The notes: a model not told the origin generated them from the letters alone. 64,000 bases of DNA from an uncultured Bacteroidales bacterium (GCA_900316955.1 ONEX01000003.1:1-64000); one strand, 5' to 3'; counted from the first letter of the stretch, positions 24,199 to 33,208 are shown. A program made the numbers and translations.

Positions 24199-26067
24199 AT
24201 GAGAAGAATCCTGCTCCTGGTCCTGTTCGGACTCCTTATCCTGCCTGCCGCCGCGCAGCCCAAGCACAAGAATTTCACCGTTTCCGTCTATGTCCGCGCG
24301 TATGAAGTGGAAAAGATGAAAGACACCCAGTGGCTCGAATCCACCTGGAAGACCATCTCCAGCCAGCTGGACGTGGACAAGATCTACCTGGAGACGCACC
24401 GCGACATGCTCCTGATCGACGACGCCACGCTCGAGAAGGCCAAGAAATTCTTCCAGAAGCAGGGCCTCGAGGTCGCCGGCGGCATCACGTACACCATCAG
24501 CGAGCCGAACGACTTCGAAACCTTCAGCTATTCGGACCCGAAGGACCGGGCCTGGGTGCAGAAGGTCGCCGAGACGACGGCCCGCCACTTCGACGAGCTG
24601 CTCCTGGACGACTTCTTCTTCACCAGCAGCAAGAAGGACGTGGAGATTGCCGCCAAGGGGAACCGGAGCTGGACCGCGTACCGCCTGGAGCGGATGAACG
24701 AGGCCGGCCGCAACCTGGTCGTCGGTCCCGCGAAGGCCGTCAACCCGAAGGTCAAGTGCATCATCAAGTACCCGAACTGGTATGACGACTTCCAGGGACT
24801 CGGCTTCAACCTCGAATGGGGCCCCCAGATCTTCGACGGCGTCTGGACCGGCACGGAAACCCGTGACCCGGCGGGCAACCAGCACCTACAGAACTACCTC
24901 AGCTACAACATCATGCGGTACTTCGAGAACATCTCCGGCGGCCGCAACGGCGGGGGCTGGGTGGACTCCGGCGGCATCTACATGAGCATGGACCGCTACG
25001 CGGAGCAGCTCTTCCTCACGGCCATCGCGAAGGGCCGGGACGTGATGCTGTTCGCCTACAACCAGCTCCTGGACGTCAAGCTGAACCCGATGTTCCGCGC
25101 CCCCTGGCAGGACCAGGGCACGAGCTGGAGCTATGACGAGATGACGGCTCCCTTCAAGAAAGGCAAGGAGACCGTGACGCCCACCACGATGGCTCGCATC
25201 GCGGACATCGTCCTGCGCAAGGCCGACGACCTGTGCGGCAAGCTCGGCAATCCTGTCGGCATCCACTCCTACAAGGTGTATCACCAGCCCGGCGAGGAGT
25301 TCCTGCAGAACTACCTGGGCATGATCGGCCTGCCGATGGACATGTATCCCGCCTTCCCCAAGGGCCGCAAGACCGTCCTGCTGACCGAGCAGGCGGCGGC
25401 CGACCCTGCCCTGACCGAGAAGATCGACCGGCAGCTGAAGGCCGGCGGCGACGTCTTCATCACGACCGGTCTCCTCAAGGCGGTCCCCGAGAAGATCGCC
25501 CCCATCTGCGAACTCCGCTGCGACGACCTGAAGGCCATCGTCAACGACTTCGGCCGCTACGGCAAGAGCGAGAAGGACATCCTGATCCCGCAGGTGCGCT
25601 ACTGGACCAACGACAGCTGGGAGGTGGTGAGTGCCGGCCGGCCGCTGACCGGCGGCGTCTCGGGCTGGCCCATCCTGCACCGTTGCATCTATTCCCAGGG
25701 CACGCTCTACGTCCTGACCATCCCCGACGACTTCGGCAACCTGTACGACTATCCGGAAGGCGCGCTGAACGAGATCCGCCGCCGGATGAGCCGCGACATG
25801 GACCTGTACCTGGAGGGTCCCGCGAAGGTGGGCCTCTTCCTGTATGACAACAAGACGGTCATCGTCGAGAACTTCAACGACGAGCCGGTCAATGTCAAGC
25901 TGGTGGGAACGGCCGGTTTCAAGCAGCTGACCGACCTCGAGACCGGAGAAACCGTCGAGGCTGCGGTGGAGCAGATGCCCGCCTTCTTCCGCCGGATGGG
26001 GACGCCTTCCCCCAAGGCGGCGATGACGATCAGGCCGCACTCCTACCGGGCCTTCCGGTATGAGTAA
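24199..26067 (+). CDS. Secreted TIM-barrel protein, probable glycoside hydrolase
   Basis: 622 aa with a signal peptide (MRRILLLVLFGLLILPAAA). Residues 25-330 look like a TIM barrel: IYLETHRDMLLIDDA, FDELLLDDFFFTSS with acidic residues at strand ends, and IIKYPNWYDDFQGLGFNLEW. A second domain from about 395 (VLLTEQAAADPALTEKIDRQ, GGDVFITTGLL) resembles a class I amidotransferase-like trimerisation domain, and a small beta domain ends the protein (FLYDNKTVIVENFNDEPVNV). The layout recalls beta-galactosidase-like GH42 enzymes, but I cannot assign a family. It is convergent, with no gap, with the sialidase gene. Confidence 0.7.
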   Translation: MRRILLLVLFGLLILPAAAQPKHKNFTVSVYVRAYEVEKMKDTQWLESTWKTISSQLDVDKIYLETHRDMLLIDDATLEKAKKFFQKQGLEVAGGITYTISEPNDFETFSYSDPKDRAWVQKVAETTARHFDELLLDDFFFTSSKKDVEIAAKGNRSWTAYRLERMNEAGRNLVVGPAKAVNPKVKCIIKYPNWYDDFQGLGFNLEWGPQIFDGVWTGTETRDPAGNQHLQNYLSYNIMRYFENISGGRNGGGWVDSGGIYMSMDRYAEQLFLTAIAKGRDVMLFAYNQLLDVKLNPMFRAPWQDQGTSWSYDEMTAPFKKGKETVTPTTMARIADIVLRKADDLCGKLGNPVGIHSYKVYHQPGEEFLQNYLGMIGLPMDMYPAFPKGRKTVLLTEQAAADPALTEKIDRQLKAGGDVFITTGLLKAVPEKIAPICELRCDDLKAIVNDFGRYGKSEKDILIPQVRYWTNDSWEVVSAGRPLTGGVSGWPILHRCIYSQGTLYVLTIPDDFGNLYDYPEGALNEIRRRMSRDMDLYLEGPAKVGLFLYDNKTVIVENFNDEPVNVKLVGTAGFKQLTDLETGETVEAAVEQMPAFFRRMGTPSPKAAMTIRPHSYRAFRYE

Positions 26068-27447
26068 TTATCGGATGTCCTTCAGCGGGACGGCCTGGAA
26101 GGTCATGTGCGCCTGGGAGCTCTCGTAGAGGATGCCCACGGTCTTCCGGTCGATCATCGTGAGGCAGGAATAGCCCCAGCCGTCGCCTTCGTCCAGGAGG
26201 CACTTCCGCGTCCAGGTCTTTCCCCCGTCCAGACTCAGCTGGATGGTGATGTTCTTGCGGTCGTTCGCATCCGCGGGATTGGAGAACAGGAGGATGTCCT
26301 GCTTCAGGGCGTTCTCGGAGGCGCGGACCTTCAGCAGGCTGGCCATGCAGACGGGCTCCACGAGCTGGCCGTCCGACACGTGCGGGGTCCAGGTGCGGCC
26401 CATATCCTTTGTCACATACACGGCGCGGCCGGTCTTGCGGTTGTCCCGCATGTTGAGCATCAGCTCGCCGGGGGCGATTTCGGCCACCTGGGACTCCGTG
26501 GTGTTGATTTTCGCGTATTCATGGACATGCCAGGTGAGGCCGCGGTCTGTGGAGTACATGATGCCAGCGGCCGGGGTGCGCTCCGGTTCCGGCTCCTGAT
26601 GCTGGAACGGGACGACCAGGGTGCCGTCGTCCATCGTGATGCCGCGTCCGGGGCCCTGGAAGGTGAAGTTCCAGGCCTCCTGCTTGACCTGCCGCGTGAG
26701 GTTCACGGGCTCGGACCAGGTGAGGCCGTCGTCGGTGGAGCGGACCATCACAAGCTGGGGCGTGGTTTCGGGCTCGAAGCCGCTGCCGGCCGTCCACCAG
26801 GCGGCCTTGCCGGCTTCCCCGCCGTGCGTCCAGGCCGCGAAGATGAGCAGGTCCCCGGTCACTTCGTCCAAGAGAATGCAAGGGTCGCCTACGCCGTTCA
26901 CATTCTGCGGCAGGCCGCCCCATTCGCCCATGTCGATGGCGACGATCATCGGCCCCCAGGTGCGGCCGCCGTCCGTGGAGCGGCTCACGCCCACGTCCAC
27001 GTGCCCCTGCAGGTCGCGGGAATTCTCGTGCCGGATATCGTACACGCCCACGAGCGTGCCCTTTTTCGAGGTCACCAGGCCGGGAATCCGGTAGGCGGCG
27101 ACGCCGTCGTCACCGGCGGTGCGCACCTTGCGGGCGAGCCGGTGCTTGCGGGCGCCGTCTTCCTGGATGGAAAAGCCTTTCGCCTTGATTTTCAAGGAGA
27201 AAGGCTTGCGGATATCTTTCACGCGGGCAGCGTCCAAGTTGACATACAAGACGCCGTCCCGGACTTCCCAGGAGCGGAGGGCCTTGCGGCGCAGTCCGCG
27301 GAGAGAGACTTTGAAAACAGGCTCCGTCCCTTCCGGGACCGTGACGGTCGCCACCGGGACGTCCTTGTCCTGGATGACGGGAACCTGGCAGTGATGGATC
27401 TGGATGGTAGCCGCAGCAACGAGCGCGACGAGTTGGGTCAGTAGCAT
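26068..27447 (-). CDS. nanH: Exo-sialidase (neuraminidase), secreted
   Basis: 459 aa. A short hydrophobic N-terminus (MLLTQLVALVAAATI) is followed by a lead domain to about residue 105 and a six-bladed sialidase propeller. The Arg motif YRIPGLV and repeated Asp boxes are present: STDGGRTW, STDDGLTW, STDRGLTW, TKDMGRTW and SLDGGKTW. The enzyme removes terminal sialic acids from glycans. Bacteroidota homologues are secreted or periplasmic and serve mucin foraging. No sialic-acid catabolism genes are in the window. The start codon touches the hairpin at 27448-27492; a longer frame to 27603 would overlap the PspC gene and was rejected. Confidence 0.92.
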   Translation of the reverse strand: MLLTQLVALVAAATIQIHHCQVPVIQDKDVPVATVTVPEGTEPVFKVSLRGLRRKALRSWEVRDGVLYVNLDAARVKDIRKPFSLKIKAKGFSIQEDGARKHRLARKVRTAGDDGVAAYRIPGLVTSKKGTLVGVYDIRHENSRDLQGHVDVGVSRSTDGGRTWGPMIVAIDMGEWGGLPQNVNGVGDPCILLDEVTGDLLIFAAWTHGGEAGKAAWWTAGSGFEPETTPQLVMVRSTDDGLTWSEPVNLTRQVKQEAWNFTFQGPGRGITMDDGTLVVPFQHQEPEPERTPAAGIMYSTDRGLTWHVHEYAKINTTESQVAEIAPGELMLNMRDNRKTGRAVYVTKDMGRTWTPHVSDGQLVEPVCMASLLKVRASENALKQDILLFSNPADANDRKNITIQLSLDGGKTWTRKCLLDEGDGWGYSCLTMIDRKTVGILYESSQAHMTFQAVPLKDIR

Positions 27448-27492
27448 AGTGTCCGTGTTAGGTCCGTAAAAATACGGAAAAACACGGACACT
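27448..27492 (-). promoter_or_regulatory. Double-stem hairpin abutting the sialidase start codon
   Basis: Outer arms of 12 bases (27448-27459 and 27481-27492) are exactly complementary, and an inner stem TCCGTA/TACGGA (27463-27468 and 27473-27478) has a 4-base loop. The hairpin fills nearly the whole 50-base gap between the PspC gene stop and the sialidase ATG. It could end upstream transcription, hide the sialidase start, or act as a DNA operator over a weak -7 box (TATTTTTA inside the loop side). Confidence 0.6.
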
Positions 27493-27497
27493 TCCAA

Positions 27498-28535
27498 CTA
27501 GGCGCTCAGGTATTCCGTCGATACGACCCCCATGGCGAACAGGACGCCCACGACCACCAGGACGACGAGCCAGAGGACGAAGATTACCAGGCCGGGACGC
27601 CATTTCGGCGGCTTGAAGCCGAAGATCAGCTGGATGCCTCCGTAGATGAGCCAGATCAGGGGCAGGACGACGGCCAGGACCGCAAGGACCAGGATCCAGG
27701 GCGTATTGACCATGTCATAGAAGATGGGGACACGCTCGGACAGGTCGTCCAGGAACTGGTCGATGGGCGCGCTGAACAGGGTCGGGCCCTTCAGGCCGAT
27801 CACGGAGACCGACGCGAGGCCGGACACGCCGCCCAGGAGCAGGATGATGCCGAGGACCAGGAGGATGATCTTTCCCAATTCGTTGCCATGCCCACGCACC
27901 GTGTCGCGCACTTCCGCCATCCCCCGCCGGGCCGCGTCACCCATTTCCTCGACGCCATTGCGGATGTTCCGCTGGATGTCGTCCAGGGTGCCGGCGTCGC
28001 CCTTCATCGCCCAGCGCTCCTGCGCCGTGCGGGCCGCCGGCATCGCCAGCCACAGGACACCGTACGCGACGAATCCGAGCAGGGACCAGACACCGTCATG
28101 GGCGCCCCCGAAGAACAGGGCCAGCGTGATGACGCAGAAAATGATCCGCATGGCCACGATGTCGAAGTTGAAATAGTTGCCCAGGCCGGCGCAGACGCCG
28201 GCGATCTTCTTGTTCTCCAGGTCACGGTAGAGCTTCTTCTGGGGCCTGGCCTGCGCCTGCGACGGTTCGGGGTCGTCGGCCTCGATCCGCTCGGGGCGGC
28301 CAAGGATGCCGATCAGGCTCTGGATGTCGGCCATCGTGGCCACCCGGCCCCGTCCGCAGCGTTCCAGCAGGAGCTCGGCCATCCGTTCCTCGATGCCCTC
28401 CATGATTTCCTTGCCGCCCGGCTTGCCCAGGTAATGGGCTTCCAGGTTCTTCAGATACTGCCCCACCTCCTCGGCGGCGGCTTTCTCGAGCGTGAAGGCG
28501 TAGCCTCCGATGCTCACTTTCTCAATCTCGGTCAT
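27498..28535 (-). CDS. PspC-domain membrane protein (long form)
   Basis: 345 aa. Residues 1-95 form a soluble N-terminal domain (SIGGYAFTLEKAAAEEVGQY, later ADIQSLIGILGRPERIE). A PspC domain follows at 100-165 (KLYRDLENKKIAGVCAGLGN, then two membrane passes), with further membrane segments near 220-240, 280-305 and 315-335. It resembles the shorter PspC protein two genes upstream in both domains. The family is linked to envelope stress. Its ATG overlaps the PadR stop by four bases (ATGA), so it is translationally coupled to the regulator. Confidence 0.87.
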   Translation of the reverse strand: MTEIEKVSIGGYAFTLEKAAAEEVGQYLKNLEAHYLGKPGGKEIMEGIEERMAELLLERCGRGRVATMADIQSLIGILGRPERIEADDPEPSQAQARPQKKLYRDLENKKIAGVCAGLGNYFNFDIVAMRIIFCVITLALFFGGAHDGVWSLLGFVAYGVLWLAMPAARTAQERWAMKGDAGTLDDIQRNIRNGVEEMGDAARRGMAEVRDTVRGHGNELGKIILLVLGIILLLGGVSGLASVSVIGLKGPTLFSAPIDQFLDDLSERVPIFYDMVNTPWILVLAVLAVVLPLIWLIYGGIQLIFGFKPPKWRPGLVIFVLWLVVLVVVGVLFAMGVVSTEYLSA

Positions 28536-28861
28536 TTCTTAAGCGCGTCAATACTTTCCACCATTTCCTGCCAGGCGGCGTCCATCTCCGCGAGCTGGGC
28601 GCGGCCTTTCTCGGTAATCCCATAGTACTTCCGGGGCGGGCCCTGCGTGGACTCCTCCCAGCGGTAGGTCAGCAGACCCTGGTTCTTCTGCCGGATAAGC
28701 AGAGGGTACAGGGTTCCCTCCACCACGATCATGTTCGCGGCCTTGAGGGAGTCGATGATGCTGGAAGCGTAGGCTTCCTGCTTGCTGAGAATACACAGGA
28801 TGCAGTATTCCAGCACGCCCTTCCGCATCTGCGAACGGACATTGTCGGTCGTGCTCTCCAT
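28532..28861 (-). CDS. PadR-family transcriptional regulator
   Basis: 109 aa, the usual size for the short PadR subfamily. Winged helix: RKGVLEYCILCILSKQEAYA, then IVVEGTLYPLLIRQKNQGLL and RKYYGITEKGRAQL. It lies between two PspC genes in one operon (4-base gap before, ATGA overlap after), a common Bacteroidota arrangement for an autoregulated envelope-stress unit. The palindrome at 29493-29511 is the likely operator. Confidence 0.9.
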   Translation of the reverse strand: MESTTDNVRSQMRKGVLEYCILCILSKQEAYASSIIDSLKAANMIVVEGTLYPLLIRQKNQGLLTYRWEESTQGPPRKYYGITEKGRAQLAEMDAAWQEMVESIDALKK

Positions 28862-28865
28862 AAGG

Positions 28866-29447
28866 CTATCGGTTTTCAGTGTCCATCTCGTGGTTCTTGC
28901 AGCGCGCCATGTTCTCCGCGGTGGCCGGGATGCCGCGCATCTCGCACTGCTGGGCCGGGGTCACCGCCTTGGGGATGGCGATCCACAGCACCAGATAAAT
29001 CCAGAATCCCGACGTGCCGGCCAGCAGGGCCACCAGCATGATGATCCGGATGATGGTCACGTCGATGTTGAAGTACCAGGCCAGGCCGGAGCAGACGCCG
29101 GCCACGCCCTTGTTGTCCATGTCCCGGTACAGTTTCCGGGGAGCCTTGTCCTCGGCGAAGGCCTGGGAATAGGCGTAGCCCGTCTCGGGCGAGCCGTCGG
29201 GCATGCCGAGGGTCGAGACCACCTTCTCCACCATCTCCAGGCTCACCACGCGGGAGGTCTCCCCCACTTCCTGGAAGAACAGGTCGGAGATCCGGCTCTC
29301 GATATCGTCCATCACTTCGGCCTTCTGGGACTCGGGGACGGTCAGTTTGGCCTTGAAGTTCCGCAGGTAGGCGTCCAGACGGTTGTAAGCATCGTCATTG
29401 AGCGTGAAATTGCGCCCGCCGACGCAGGCATTTGTCACTCGTTTCAT
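28866..29447 (-). CDS. PspC-domain membrane protein (short form)
   Basis: 193 aa. N-terminal soluble domain (VGGRNFTLNDDAYNRLDAYL) and PspC domain at about 105-170 (KLYRDMDNKGVAGVCSGLAW, then LVALLAGTSGFWIYLVLWIAI). It is a paralogue of the long form downstream. As first gene of the operon it is the most exposed to PadR control. ATG 29447 was chosen because the promoter and operator lie directly upstream; the longer frame to 29552 runs through them. Confidence 0.87.
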   Translation of the reverse strand: MKRVTNACVGGRNFTLNDDAYNRLDAYLRNFKAKLTVPESQKAEVMDDIESRISDLFFQEVGETSRVVSLEMVEKVVSTLGMPDGSPETGYAYSQAFAEDKAPRKLYRDMDNKGVAGVCSGLAWYFNIDVTIIRIIMLVALLAGTSGFWIYLVLWIAIPKAVTPAQQCEMRGIPATAENMARCKNHEMDTENR

Positions 29448-29470
29448 AGTATACAAAATATTTGTTGCCG

Positions 29471-29478
29471 CAAAGTTA
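29471..29478 (-). promoter_or_regulatory. -7 box of the PspC-PadR operon
   Basis: TAACTTTG on the minus strand, perfect consensus, 23 bases upstream of the ATG at 29447. Confidence 0.65.
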
Positions 29479-29492
29479 TAAATTCTTTTTGA

Positions 29493-29511
29493 TACTTTGC
29501 AATACAAAGTA
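29493..29511. promoter_or_regulatory. Palindromic operator, likely PadR-bound
   Basis: Perfect inverted repeat TACTTTG - 5 bases - CAAAGTA. It begins 14 bases upstream of the operon's -7 box, so it covers the -33 region, as expected for a repressor. It also lies upstream of the fumarase promoter on the other strand. Confidence 0.6.
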
Positions 29512-29552
29512 CTAAAATTTTCGAAAAAAATGATAAATCGTGCGAAAATCAC

Positions 29553-29560
29553 TATATTTG
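29553..29560 (+). promoter_or_regulatory. -7 box of the fumarase gene
   Basis: TATATTTG, perfect consensus, 30 bases before the ATG at 29591; it excludes the longer start at 29540. Confidence 0.65.
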
Positions 29561-29590
29561 TATGATAACAGAAACCAAATCATTCCCTTT

Positions 29591-31222
29591 ATGGCAGAAT
29601 TCAAATACGCCCCGATGTTCCAGTTGGGCGAAGACACCACTCAGTACTACAAGATTCCGGGATCCGAGAAACTGGTGAAGACCACCCAGTTGCCGGACGG
29701 AAAGGTCCTTCTCGAGGTCTCCCCCGAGGCGCTCACGCTGGTGGCCCAGCAGAGCTTCCACGACTGTCAGTTCATGCTCCGCCGGGCGCACAACGAGCAG
29801 GTCGCGGCGATCCTGAACGATCCCGAAGCCTCCGAAAACGACAAATATGTGGCGCTTCAGTTCCTTCGCAACGCGGAGACGTCCGTGAAGGGAGTCCTTC
29901 CTTTCTGCCAGGACACCGGCACCGCCATCATCCATGGCGAGAAGGGTCAGGGCGTCTGGACCGATTTCGAGGACGAGGAGGCGCTGAGCCTCGGCGTATT
30001 CAACACCTACACGCAGGAGAATCTCCGGTACAGCCAGAACGCTCCCCTCAACATGTATGACGAGGTCAACACCAAGTGCAACCTCCCCGCCCAGATCGAC
30101 ATCGAGGCGGTCAGAGGCGCCGAGTACCGTTTCATCATGGTCGCCAAGGGCGGCGGATCGGCCAACAAGACCTATTTCTATCCGATGACAAAGGCCACGA
30201 TCCAGAACGAAGGAACGCTCCTGCCTTTCCTCGTCGAGAAAATGCGCTCCCTCGGTACGGCGGCCTGCCCGCCCTACCACATCGCCTTCGTGATTGGCGG
30301 CACTTCCGCGGAGAAGAACCTGCTGACCGTCAAGCTGGCCAGCATCAAGTATTACGACGCGCTCCCGACGACCGGTGACGAGACCGGCCGCGCGTTCCGC
30401 GACATCGACCTCGAGCAGAAACTCCTCGTCGAGGCGCAGAAAATCGGCCTCGGCGCCCAGTTCGGCGGCAAGTATCTGGCCCATGACATCCGGGTCATCC
30501 GCCTTCCCCGGCATGGAGCGAGCTGCCCGATCGGCATGGGCGTCAGCTGCTCGGCCGACCGCAACATCAAGAGCAAGATCAATGCGGACGGCGTCTGGAT
30601 CGAGCAGATGGACACGAACCCTTCGGAGCTGATCCCGGAGGAATACCGCCGTCCCGGCGAGGGTCCCAAGGGAATCGTCATCGACCTGGACAAGGGAATC
30701 GACTCCGTGCGTGCCGAACTGACCAAGTATCCTGTGGGTACCCGGGTCAACCTGAACGGCACGATCATCGTGGCCCGCGATATCGCGCACGCCAAGCTGA
30801 AGGCGCGTCTGGACGCCGGCCAGGAGATGCCCGCCTACTTCAAGGACCACCCCATCCTCTACGCCGGCCCGGCCAAGACGCCGGAAGGCTATCCCTGCGG
30901 CAGCATGGGCCCCACCACGGCCAACCGCATGGACCCTTACGTGGATGAATTCCAGGATCACGGCGCCTCCCTCGTCATGATTGCCAAGGGCAACCGCACG
31001 AAGGTCGTCACCGACGCCTGCCTCAAGCACGGCGGCTTCTACCTCGGCACCATCGGCGGCGTGGCTGCCGTCCTCTCCCAGAGCAGCATCCGGAGCATCG
31101 AGTGCGTGGAGTACCCCGAGCTGGGCATGGAGGCCATCTGGAAGATCCGCGTCGAGGACTTCCCGGCCTTCATCCTCGTCGATGACAAGGGCAACGATTT
31201 CTTCAAGAAACTCGGCCTGTAA
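29591..31222 (+). CDS. Fumarate hydratase, class I (iron-sulfur)
   Basis: 543 aa, the single-chain class I type with the alpha part first ([20 protein letters not shown]) and the beta part second ([15 protein letters not shown]). Cluster Cys candidates are in [16 protein letters not shown] and the region before it, as expected for an oxygen-sensitive 4Fe-4S dehydratase. It interconverts fumarate and malate in the cytosol. In this window it links with AspA in aspartate-to-malate flux. A strong terminator follows at 31241. Confidence 0.95.
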   Translation: MAEFKYAPMFQLGEDTTQYYKIPGSEKLVKTTQLPDGKVLLEVSPEALTLVAQQSFHDCQFMLRRAHNEQVAAILNDPEASENDKYVALQFLRNAETSVKGVLPFCQDTGTAIIHGEKGQGVWTDFEDEEALSLGVFNTYTQENLRYSQNAPLNMYDEVNTKCNLPAQIDIEAVRGAEYRFIMVAKGGGSANKTYFYPMTKATIQNEGTLLPFLVEKMRSLGTAACPPYHIAFVIGGTSAEKNLLTVKLASIKYYDALPTTGDETGRAFRDIDLEQKLLVEAQKIGLGAQFGGKYLAHDIRVIRLPRHGASCPIGMGVSCSADRNIKSKINADGVWIEQMDTNPSELIPEEYRRPGEGPKGIVIDLDKGIDSVRAELTKYPVGTRVNLNGTIIVARDIAHAKLKARLDAGQEMPAYFKDHPILYAGPAKTPEGYPCGSMGPTTANRMDPYVDEFQDHGASLVMIAKGNRTKVVTDACLKHGGFYLGTIGGVAAVLSQSSIRSIECVEYPELGMEAIWKIRVEDFPAFILVDDKGNDFFKKLGL

Positions 31223-31240
31223 AGCCCGGGCAAACGAATT

Positions 31241-31270
31241 AAGCCGGCCTTTCGGGGCCGGCTTTCTTTG
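31241..31270. terminator. Rho-independent terminator after fumarase
   Basis: Arms AAGCCGGCC and GGCCGGCTT (9 bp) with loop TTTCGG, followed by TCTTTG. It also faces the minus-strand gene ending at 31286. An almost identical stem occurs at 33979. Confidence 0.75.
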
Positions 31271-31285
31271 TTCTATGAAAAGGGG

Positions 31286-31921
31286 TTACGGGAGAACCAC
31301 TTCCTTGAGGACCTGGCTGGAGGTCACTTTCCCCTTCTTGTCGTAATTGTCGGTGCGCACGGCGCCGATGCCGCGGGCATACCAGGTCTTCATGCTGCCC
31401 GTCGTTTTCATGCCCAGCACCTTGGCATTGAACTTACGTTCCACCACATAGCACTCGTAGGTACCGGCGGGGACGGTCAGTTCTTCCTTGGCCACCACCT
31501 GGTGGGATGTGATATCTTGCTTGGACTTGATACCCAGCATCTCGACAGTCACTTCCCCTTTGGGAAGTTCCATCCCCACTTCGAGGTTCTTGGGAAGGAG
31601 GAATCCGCCTCCTTCGGCCGCGACGGCAATGCCTCCGAAATCGAAGAGGACGTCACCGTCCTTCACGGTGGTGACCGTCTCGATGGGCTTGGTCAGCGCG
31701 GCGCCGCCGATGTACAGCTGAGCCTTCTGCTTGATGGTGAAGTCATCCCCCCGGCCGGCAACCTTGACGATTTCCATGTCGGTCTGGCTGCTCTCATTGC
31801 CTTTGGCATCCGTGGTCACATAAACGAGTTTCGCACCTTCGGTCGTGCAGATGAAAGGGCCTTGCGCGAAGGCGGCCAGGGCAAGGCCGAGGCCGGCGAG
31901 GACGAGAAATGCTTTTTTCAT
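31286..31921 (-). CDS. Secreted DUF3108-like protein
   Basis: 211 aa. Signal peptide MKKAFLVLAGLGLALAAFA. The mature part is an all-beta domain: GAKLVYVTTDAKGNESSQTD, LTVPAGTYECYVVERKFNAK and TWYARGIGAVRTDNYDKKGK. The C-terminal pattern (VPAGTY.C..V...K...WYA.GIG.V) resembles periplasmic DUF3108-like beta-barrel proteins of Bacteroidota. Function unknown. A hairpin at 31949-31980 separates it from prfB upstream. Confidence 0.7.
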   Translation of the reverse strand: MKKAFLVLAGLGLALAAFAQGPFICTTEGAKLVYVTTDAKGNESSQTDMEIVKVAGRGDDFTIKQKAQLYIGGAALTKPIETVTTVKDGDVLFDFGGIAVAAEGGGFLLPKNLEVGMELPKGEVTVEMLGIKSKQDITSHQVVAKEELTVPAGTYECYVVERKFNAKVLGMKTTGSMKTWYARGIGAVRTDNYDKKGKVTSSQVLKEVVLP

Positions 31922-31948
31922 TGTCTAGCTAAAAGTAAAGGTTAAACA

Positions 31949-31980
31949 TAGCACAGGAATCCTCTCCAAATCCCGTGCTA
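31949..31980 (-). terminator. Hairpin between prfB and the DUF3108-like gene
   Basis: Ten-base arms, TAGCACGGGA and TCCTGTGCTA in mRNA sense, with one G-U pair and a 12-base loop. It is followed by TGTTTAACCTTT, a weak T-run. It probably ends the prfB transcript but could be a leader structure of the next gene. Confidence 0.45.
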
Positions 31981-32004
31981 AAGAAATCGATTTTTCCGGG
32001 AATA

Positions 32005-33150
32005 TTAATCCAGGTCGTCGTCCACGTCGGTGACGGCGGCGCCGTTGCCCATCAGGAAGGTCTTCATGAACTCGTTCAGGTCGCCGTCCAGGACGCCCTG
32101 GGTGTCGGCGGTGCTGTAGCCGGTGCGGAGGTCCTTCACGAGCTTGTAGGGGTGGAGGACGTAGTTGCGGATCTGGGAGCCCCATTCGATGCGCTTCTTC
32201 TGGCCTTCGAGTTCGGCCTGCTTCTCCTGGCGCTTCTTGAGTTCGATGTCGTAGAGGCGGGACTTGAGGATGAGGAGGGCGCGCTGGCGGTTGTCCTGCT
32301 GGGAGCGCGTCTCCGTGTTCTCCACCATGATGCCGGAAGGGATGTGGCGGACGCGGACGCCCGTTTCCACCTTGTTCACGTTCTGGCCGCCGTGGCCGCC
32401 GCTGCGGAAGGTGTCCCATTCCAGGTCGCCGGGATTGATCTCGATGTGGATGGAATCGTCCACCAACGGATAGACGAAGACCGAGGAGAAGGTGGTCTGG
32501 CGCTTGCCCTGGGCGTTGAACGGGGAGATGCGGACGAGGCGGTGGACACCGTTTTCGGCCTTCAGGTAGCCGTAGGCGTAGTCGCCCTCGACCTCGATGG
32601 TGGCGGACTTGATGCCGGCCTCTTCGCCTTCCAGCAGGGAGGTGACCGTCATCTTGTAGCCGTTGCGTTCGCCCCAGCGGAGGTACATGCGCATGAGCAT
32701 CGACGACCAGTCGTTCGCCTCCGTGCCGCCGGCGCCGGAGTTGATGGTGAGGACCGCGCCGAGGTTGTCGCCCTCGTTGCCCAGCATGTTCTTGAGTTCC
32801 AGGGCTTCGACGGCGTCGACCGCCTTGGCGAAGGTGGCGTCCAGTTCGCGGGTCTCATCGGTCTCGACGGCCTCGTCCTCGCTGCCGGAGATGCTGTCCT
32901 TCGCGAAGTCGTACAGGACGTCTAGGTCGTCCACGAGGGAGGCGGCCTTCTGGAAGTCGGTCACCCAGGCCTTCACGCCGGCCAGCTTCTTGAGGAAGCC
33001 TTCGGCGGCCTTGGGGTCGTTCCAGAAATCGGGGGCCAGGCTTTCCTGCGTCTTCTGCTCCACATCCTTCCGTTTGCCGGCGATGTCCAGGCATTTCTCC
33101 AGGGTGTCCAGGCGCTCGTGCAGGTCCTTGATTTGTTCGAGAGTCGTCAT
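32005..33150 (-). CDS. prfB: Peptide chain release factor 2
   Basis: 381 aa. The anticodon-like SPF is at residues 209-211 (VHRLVRISPFNAQGKR) and the catalytic GGQ at 254-256 (SGGHGGQNVNK). RF2 recognises UGA and UAA stop codons. The gene is one uninterrupted frame: the region around residue 20 (LEKCLDIAGKR), where many prfB genes carry an in-frame UGA and +1 frameshift site, has no stop. So the classic autoregulatory frameshift is absent. The ATG is 33150; the -7 box TATTTTTG (33172-33179, minus strand) precedes it. Confidence 0.95.
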   Translation of the reverse strand: MTTLEQIKDLHERLDTLEKCLDIAGKRKDVEQKTQESLAPDFWNDPKAAEGFLKKLAGVKAWVTDFQKAASLVDDLDVLYDFAKDSISGSEDEAVETDETRELDATFAKAVDAVEALELKNMLGNEGDNLGAVLTINSGAGGTEANDWSSMLMRMYLRWGERNGYKMTVTSLLEGEEAGIKSATIEVEGDYAYGYLKAENGVHRLVRISPFNAQGKRQTTFSSVFVYPLVDDSIHIEINPGDLEWDTFRSGGHGGQNVNKVETGVRVRHIPSGIMVENTETRSQQDNRQRALLILKSRLYDIELKKRQEKQAELEGQKKRIEWGSQIRNYVLHPYKLVKDLRTGYSTADTQGVLDGDLNEFMKTFLMGNGAAVTDVDDDLD

Positions 33151-33171
33151 GATGCTTTCCGTATAATCGTA

Positions 33172-33179
33172 CAAAAATA
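33172..33179 (-). promoter_or_regulatory. -7 box of prfB
   Basis: TATTTTTG on the minus strand, perfect consensus, back to back with the murI promoter. Confidence 0.6.
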
Positions 33180-33193
33180 CGAATAATTTCCCG

Positions 33194-33201
33194 TATATTT
33201 G
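33194..33201 (+). promoter_or_regulatory. -7 box of murI, leaderless arrangement
   Basis: TATATTTG ends only seven bases before the ATG at 33209. With transcription usually starting a few bases after this box, the mRNA would begin at or next to the start codon. Confidence 0.6.
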
Positions 33202-33208
33202 TAAGCGT

